Assembly (NCBI GenBank): GCA_900319235.1
Contig: ONNR01000001.1
Coordinates: forward strand, 212,035 to 276,034
DNA: 64,000 bases
Direction of reading: 5' to 3'
From: an uncultured Prevotellaceae bacterium
GTDB lineage: Bacteria; Bacteroidota; Bacteroidia; Bacteroidales; UBA3663
The first letter of the stretch is position 1; each line of letters begins with the position of its first letter. Shown here one piece after another: positions 62,056 through 64,000 of this stretch. The notes beneath the pieces were generated by a model. The model was not told the DNA's origin and did no database searches. It saw only the letters and a program-made list of their open reading frames with translations. The translations under genes and the position numbers were made by a program.

Positions 62056-63090
62056 TTATTCTTTGTTCGAAAGTTCTTTCTTTATCTGTTGCAGATCGCG
62101 CTGCATATCTGGCAGTCGTTTCAAATAGACGGCTTGACGTGCCCAATCGCGTGCCGGAATCACAGGGTAACCCATCAATACCTGCTTGTCGCCAATGTTG
62201 CCGGGGATGCCTGACTGTGCGCCGAAGGTATTCTGATTGCCAATCTCGCATTGTCCTGCTACACCCACTTGTCCGGCGAATGTGTTCCATGCGCCAATCT
62301 TGGTGGTGCCAGCGACACCGACTTGTGAGCAGAAGATGTTGTTCTCCTTGGTCACCACATTGTGTCCAATTTGAACGAGGTTATCAAGTTTAGTGCCGCG
62401 ACCGATAATGGTATGACCCATCGTTGCGCGGTCGATTGTTGTGTTGGCACCCACTTCGTTATCACCTTCGAGAATGACATTGCCAATCTGCGAAATCTTC
62501 TCGTATTCTCCGTTGACAGGAGCAAATCCAAAGCCGTCTGCTCCGATGACACATCCTGCATGAAGAATGCAGTTATCGCCAATCACACAGTCGTGATATA
62601 CTTTGACGCCTGCATAAAGAATACAGTTTTTGCCGACCTTGACATTATCACCCAGATAAACCTGAGGATAAATCTGTGTGCCTTCGCCGACAGTCACGCC
62701 TTTTGCAAGATAAGCGAAAGCTCCGATGTAGGTATCCTCAGGAACTTTGACGCCATCGGCAATAAATGATGGCTGCTCGATGCCTTTCTTGCGAGGGTTC
62801 AATGCTTCCTGCACCATGTTGAGGAGCATACCCATAGCAGCACGAGCATTATCGACCTTGATGAGAGTGGCCTTTATTTCCTTGGTCGAGTCAATCTCGA
62901 TGCTTTTGTCAAGAAGTACGATGCTCGATGCAGTGGTGTAGAGGTATTCTGTATATTTTGGATTAGCGAGGAAAGAAAGACTACCTTCGCGTCCCTCTTC
63001 GATTTTGGCAAGATCGCTGACCGTAGCATTAGCATTGCCAATGACTTCACCTTTCAGAAATCCTGCTATCATTTGTGCTGTAAATTGCAT
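62056..63090 (-). CDS. lpxD: UDP-3-O-acylglucosamine N-acyltransferase LpxD
   Basis: A 344-residue acyltransferase for the third step of lipid A synthesis. The N-terminal uridine-binding domain contains EGREGSLSFLANPKYTEYLY. The left-handed beta-helix follows with LHAGCVIGADGFGFAPVNGE, KISQIGNVILEGDNEVGANT and the catalytic-His region NLVQIGHNVVTKEN. A C-terminal helix (RLPDMQRDLQQIKKELSNKE) closes it. It is first in the order lpxD, lpxC/fabZ, lpxA; the 15-bp gap to lpxC implies one transcript. Confidence 0.96.
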   Translation of the reverse strand: MQFTAQMIAGFLKGEVIGNANATVSDLAKIEEGREGSLSFLANPKYTEYLYTTASSIVLLDKSIEIDSTKEIKATLIKVDNARAAMGMLLNMVQEALNPRKKGIEQPSFIADGVKVPEDTYIGAFAYLAKGVTVGEGTQIYPQVYLGDNVKVGKNCILYAGVKVYHDCVIGDNCILHAGCVIGADGFGFAPVNGEYEKISQIGNVILEGDNEVGANTTIDRATMGHTIIGRGTKLDNLVQIGHNVVTKENNIFCSQVGVAGTTKIGAWNTFAGQVGVAGQCEIGNQNTFGAQSGIPGNIGDKQVLMGYPVIPARDWARQAVYLKRLPDMQRDLQQIKKELSNKE

Positions 63091-63125
63091 ATCAATTTGC
63101 TTTATAAGTTATATTTATATCGTGG

Positions 63126-63133
63126 CAAATTTA
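63126..63133 (-). promoter_or_regulatory. -7 element of the lpxD operon promoter
   Basis: TAAATTTG on the minus strand, followed by CC, 36 bp before the lpxD ATG. A TTTG lies upstream but only 12 bp away, shorter than usual. Confidence 0.5.
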
Positions 63134-63216
63134 GTAAATAATTTGCAAAAACTCGAATTATAGAGCCAAATTCTTCATTATTTACCTTAATTTTGTGCAA
63201 TTTAGGTCAAATACAT

Positions 63217-64000
63217 TTATGTAGTTGGCAAAAATTCGGCTTTGAAGTGACGATTAGATAACATCGGTGAGATACGAAATACACCTTCTGAATTATGCTG
63301 GTCGTACCATAATCGGCAAACTACTCCCATGGTGCATCGTAGGTTAAGTTCGACACAAGGATGGACTTTTAAGTCTGGTTTTGCATTATCTTCTGTCTTA
63401 TCATGATAGGTTAGCATATCAACTCCGAGGTAACCTAAATGCCAAGGTTTTCCGAATAGTGGTTGAAGCATTTCGGTAAGTATATCTTCATAAGCTTTTG
63501 CAATGGAAGAAAGCAGGTCATTCGTGAGAGAAAGTTTTTCAACAATCTTGTCATTGCTCAACAGATACCCTTGTCGATAGGTTGTGCTGAACGACGAGTT
63601 ATCATTTTCAAAGAGAGAATAACCTATGAAACGAACATCTTTATCGGATGCATAAAACAGCATGGCAAAGTCTTGAACTTTGTTGGAAATCCATTCTTCT
63701 CCCATGATTCCACCTATTTTGTTAATGGTGCCAAGTGCTTGGTTCATCAAAAGAGTGCGCGAATTATTGACCACAAGACCATTGCTTGTCGTTGAGAAAC
63801 TGACGAGCAGACCTCTGCCTGAAGAACTCCAGGGAGTCTTCAACACAAATGGAATGTCTGCAGCATCTTTCTCAGTAATGAAATTCCATAGTTTGTCTTC
63901 GGAATCAAGATATTGAGGCAAAATGCAAGTGAAATCAATTCGCCTTTCACGTAGTCTTTCTAGACAATATATCGAACTTCTCCGTGAAGAAATATTGCGA
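63217..64000 (-). CDS. ATP-grasp-like protein, N-terminus cut by the window edge
   Basis: The frame stays open from its stop at 63217 to the window end, so the gene starts beyond 64000; a TTG at 63921 is not the true start. The visible C-terminal 260 residues have a glycine-rich loop FVLKTPWSSSGRGLLVSF, then GIMGEEWISNKVQDFAMLFY, and near the end HPCVELNLRCTMGVVCRLW, which resembles the E-x-N metal-binding end of ATP-grasp ligases. A carboxylate-amine or carboxylate-thiol ligase is possible. The family is not recognised. It is probably a separate gene from lpxD, 126 bp away. Confidence 0.75.
   Translation of the reverse strand, partial: RNISSRRSSIYCLERLRERRIDFTCILPQYLDSEDKLWNFITEKDAADIPFVLKTPWSSSGRGLLVSFSTTSNGLVVNNSRTLLMNQALGTINKIGGIMGEEWISNKVQDFAMLFYASDKDVRFIGYSLFENDNSSFSTTYRQGYLLSNDKIVEKLSLTNDLLSSIAKAYEDILTEMLQPLFGKPWHLGYLGVDMLTYHDKTEDNAKPDLKVHPCVELNLRCTMGVVCRLWYDQHNSEGVFRISPMLSNRHFKAEFLPTT

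Overview
The window is a gene-dense chromosomal stretch from a member of the Bacteroidales, most likely Prevotella-like. The signs are Bacteroidetes promoters (TTTG, 19-20 bp, TAnnTTTG) in front of many genes, a fused lpxC-fabZ gene between lpxD and lpxA, secreted GH2, GH43 and GH106 glycosidases, a 'putative porin', DUF4301 and DUF349 proteins, and lipoproteins of Bacteroidetes type. No rRNA, tRNA, insertion sequence, prophage or CRISPR array was found. The genus cannot be fixed from the sequence alone.

Layout. 0.1-2.2 kb: a LacI-type regulator and ispE on the minus strand. 2.3-5.6 kb: grpE, a J-protein without zinc finger, a TSCPD protein, a LytM/LysM envelope peptidase and a 59-residue membrane protein. 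5.6-10.9 kb (minus): M18 aminopeptidase, MscS channel, lipoprotein and a RelA-type (p)ppGpp enzyme whose hydrolase site looks lost. 11.1-23.7 kb (plus): DUF4301 protein, nucleoside-type MFS permease, rsmE followed by an orphan Cas6-like protein without any histidine, a DUF349 coiled-coil protein, valS, and a GH106-type rhamnosidase. 23.7-29.9 kb: hisG-hisD-hisC, an unknown membrane protein with one EF-hand loop, and tcdA. 29.9-32.5 kb: a 518-bp array of twelve and a half 41-bp units with palindromic cores, then an AT-rich surface lipoprotein gene. 32.6-40.3 kb: a two-part FAD/Fe-S oxidoreductase, a second small copy of the 41-bp repeat, an M48 protease fused to a TerB-like domain, and a tight trio (unknown membrane protein, GH25 lysozyme, C26 hydrolase). 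40.3-43.8 kb: htpG divergent from nudC and a small HExxH protein. 43.8-48.9 kb (minus): GH2 and GH43 glycosidases under one promoter. 49-51.6 kb: DUF1232 protein, a secreted unknown and a purine permease. 51.6-64 kb (minus): Dabb protein, holin-like and YtxH membrane proteins, SF1 helicase, porin, aguB, hflX, a pRiA4b ORF-3-like protein, the lipid A genes lpxA, lpxC/fabZ and lpxD, and an ATP-grasp-like gene that runs off the right edge.

Most of the window is housekeeping: isoprenoid, lipid A and histidine synthesis, translation and chaperones, with scattered glycan degradation. The most unusual items are the 41-bp palindromic tandem array with its satellite copy 5 kb away, and the histidine-free orphan Cas6-like protein. 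Other points of interest are palindromes placed inside or between promoters (LacI gene, htpG/nudC, his operon, 30.7-kb lipoprotein), the zinc-finger-free J-protein beside grpE, and several uncharacterised membrane or protease genes.
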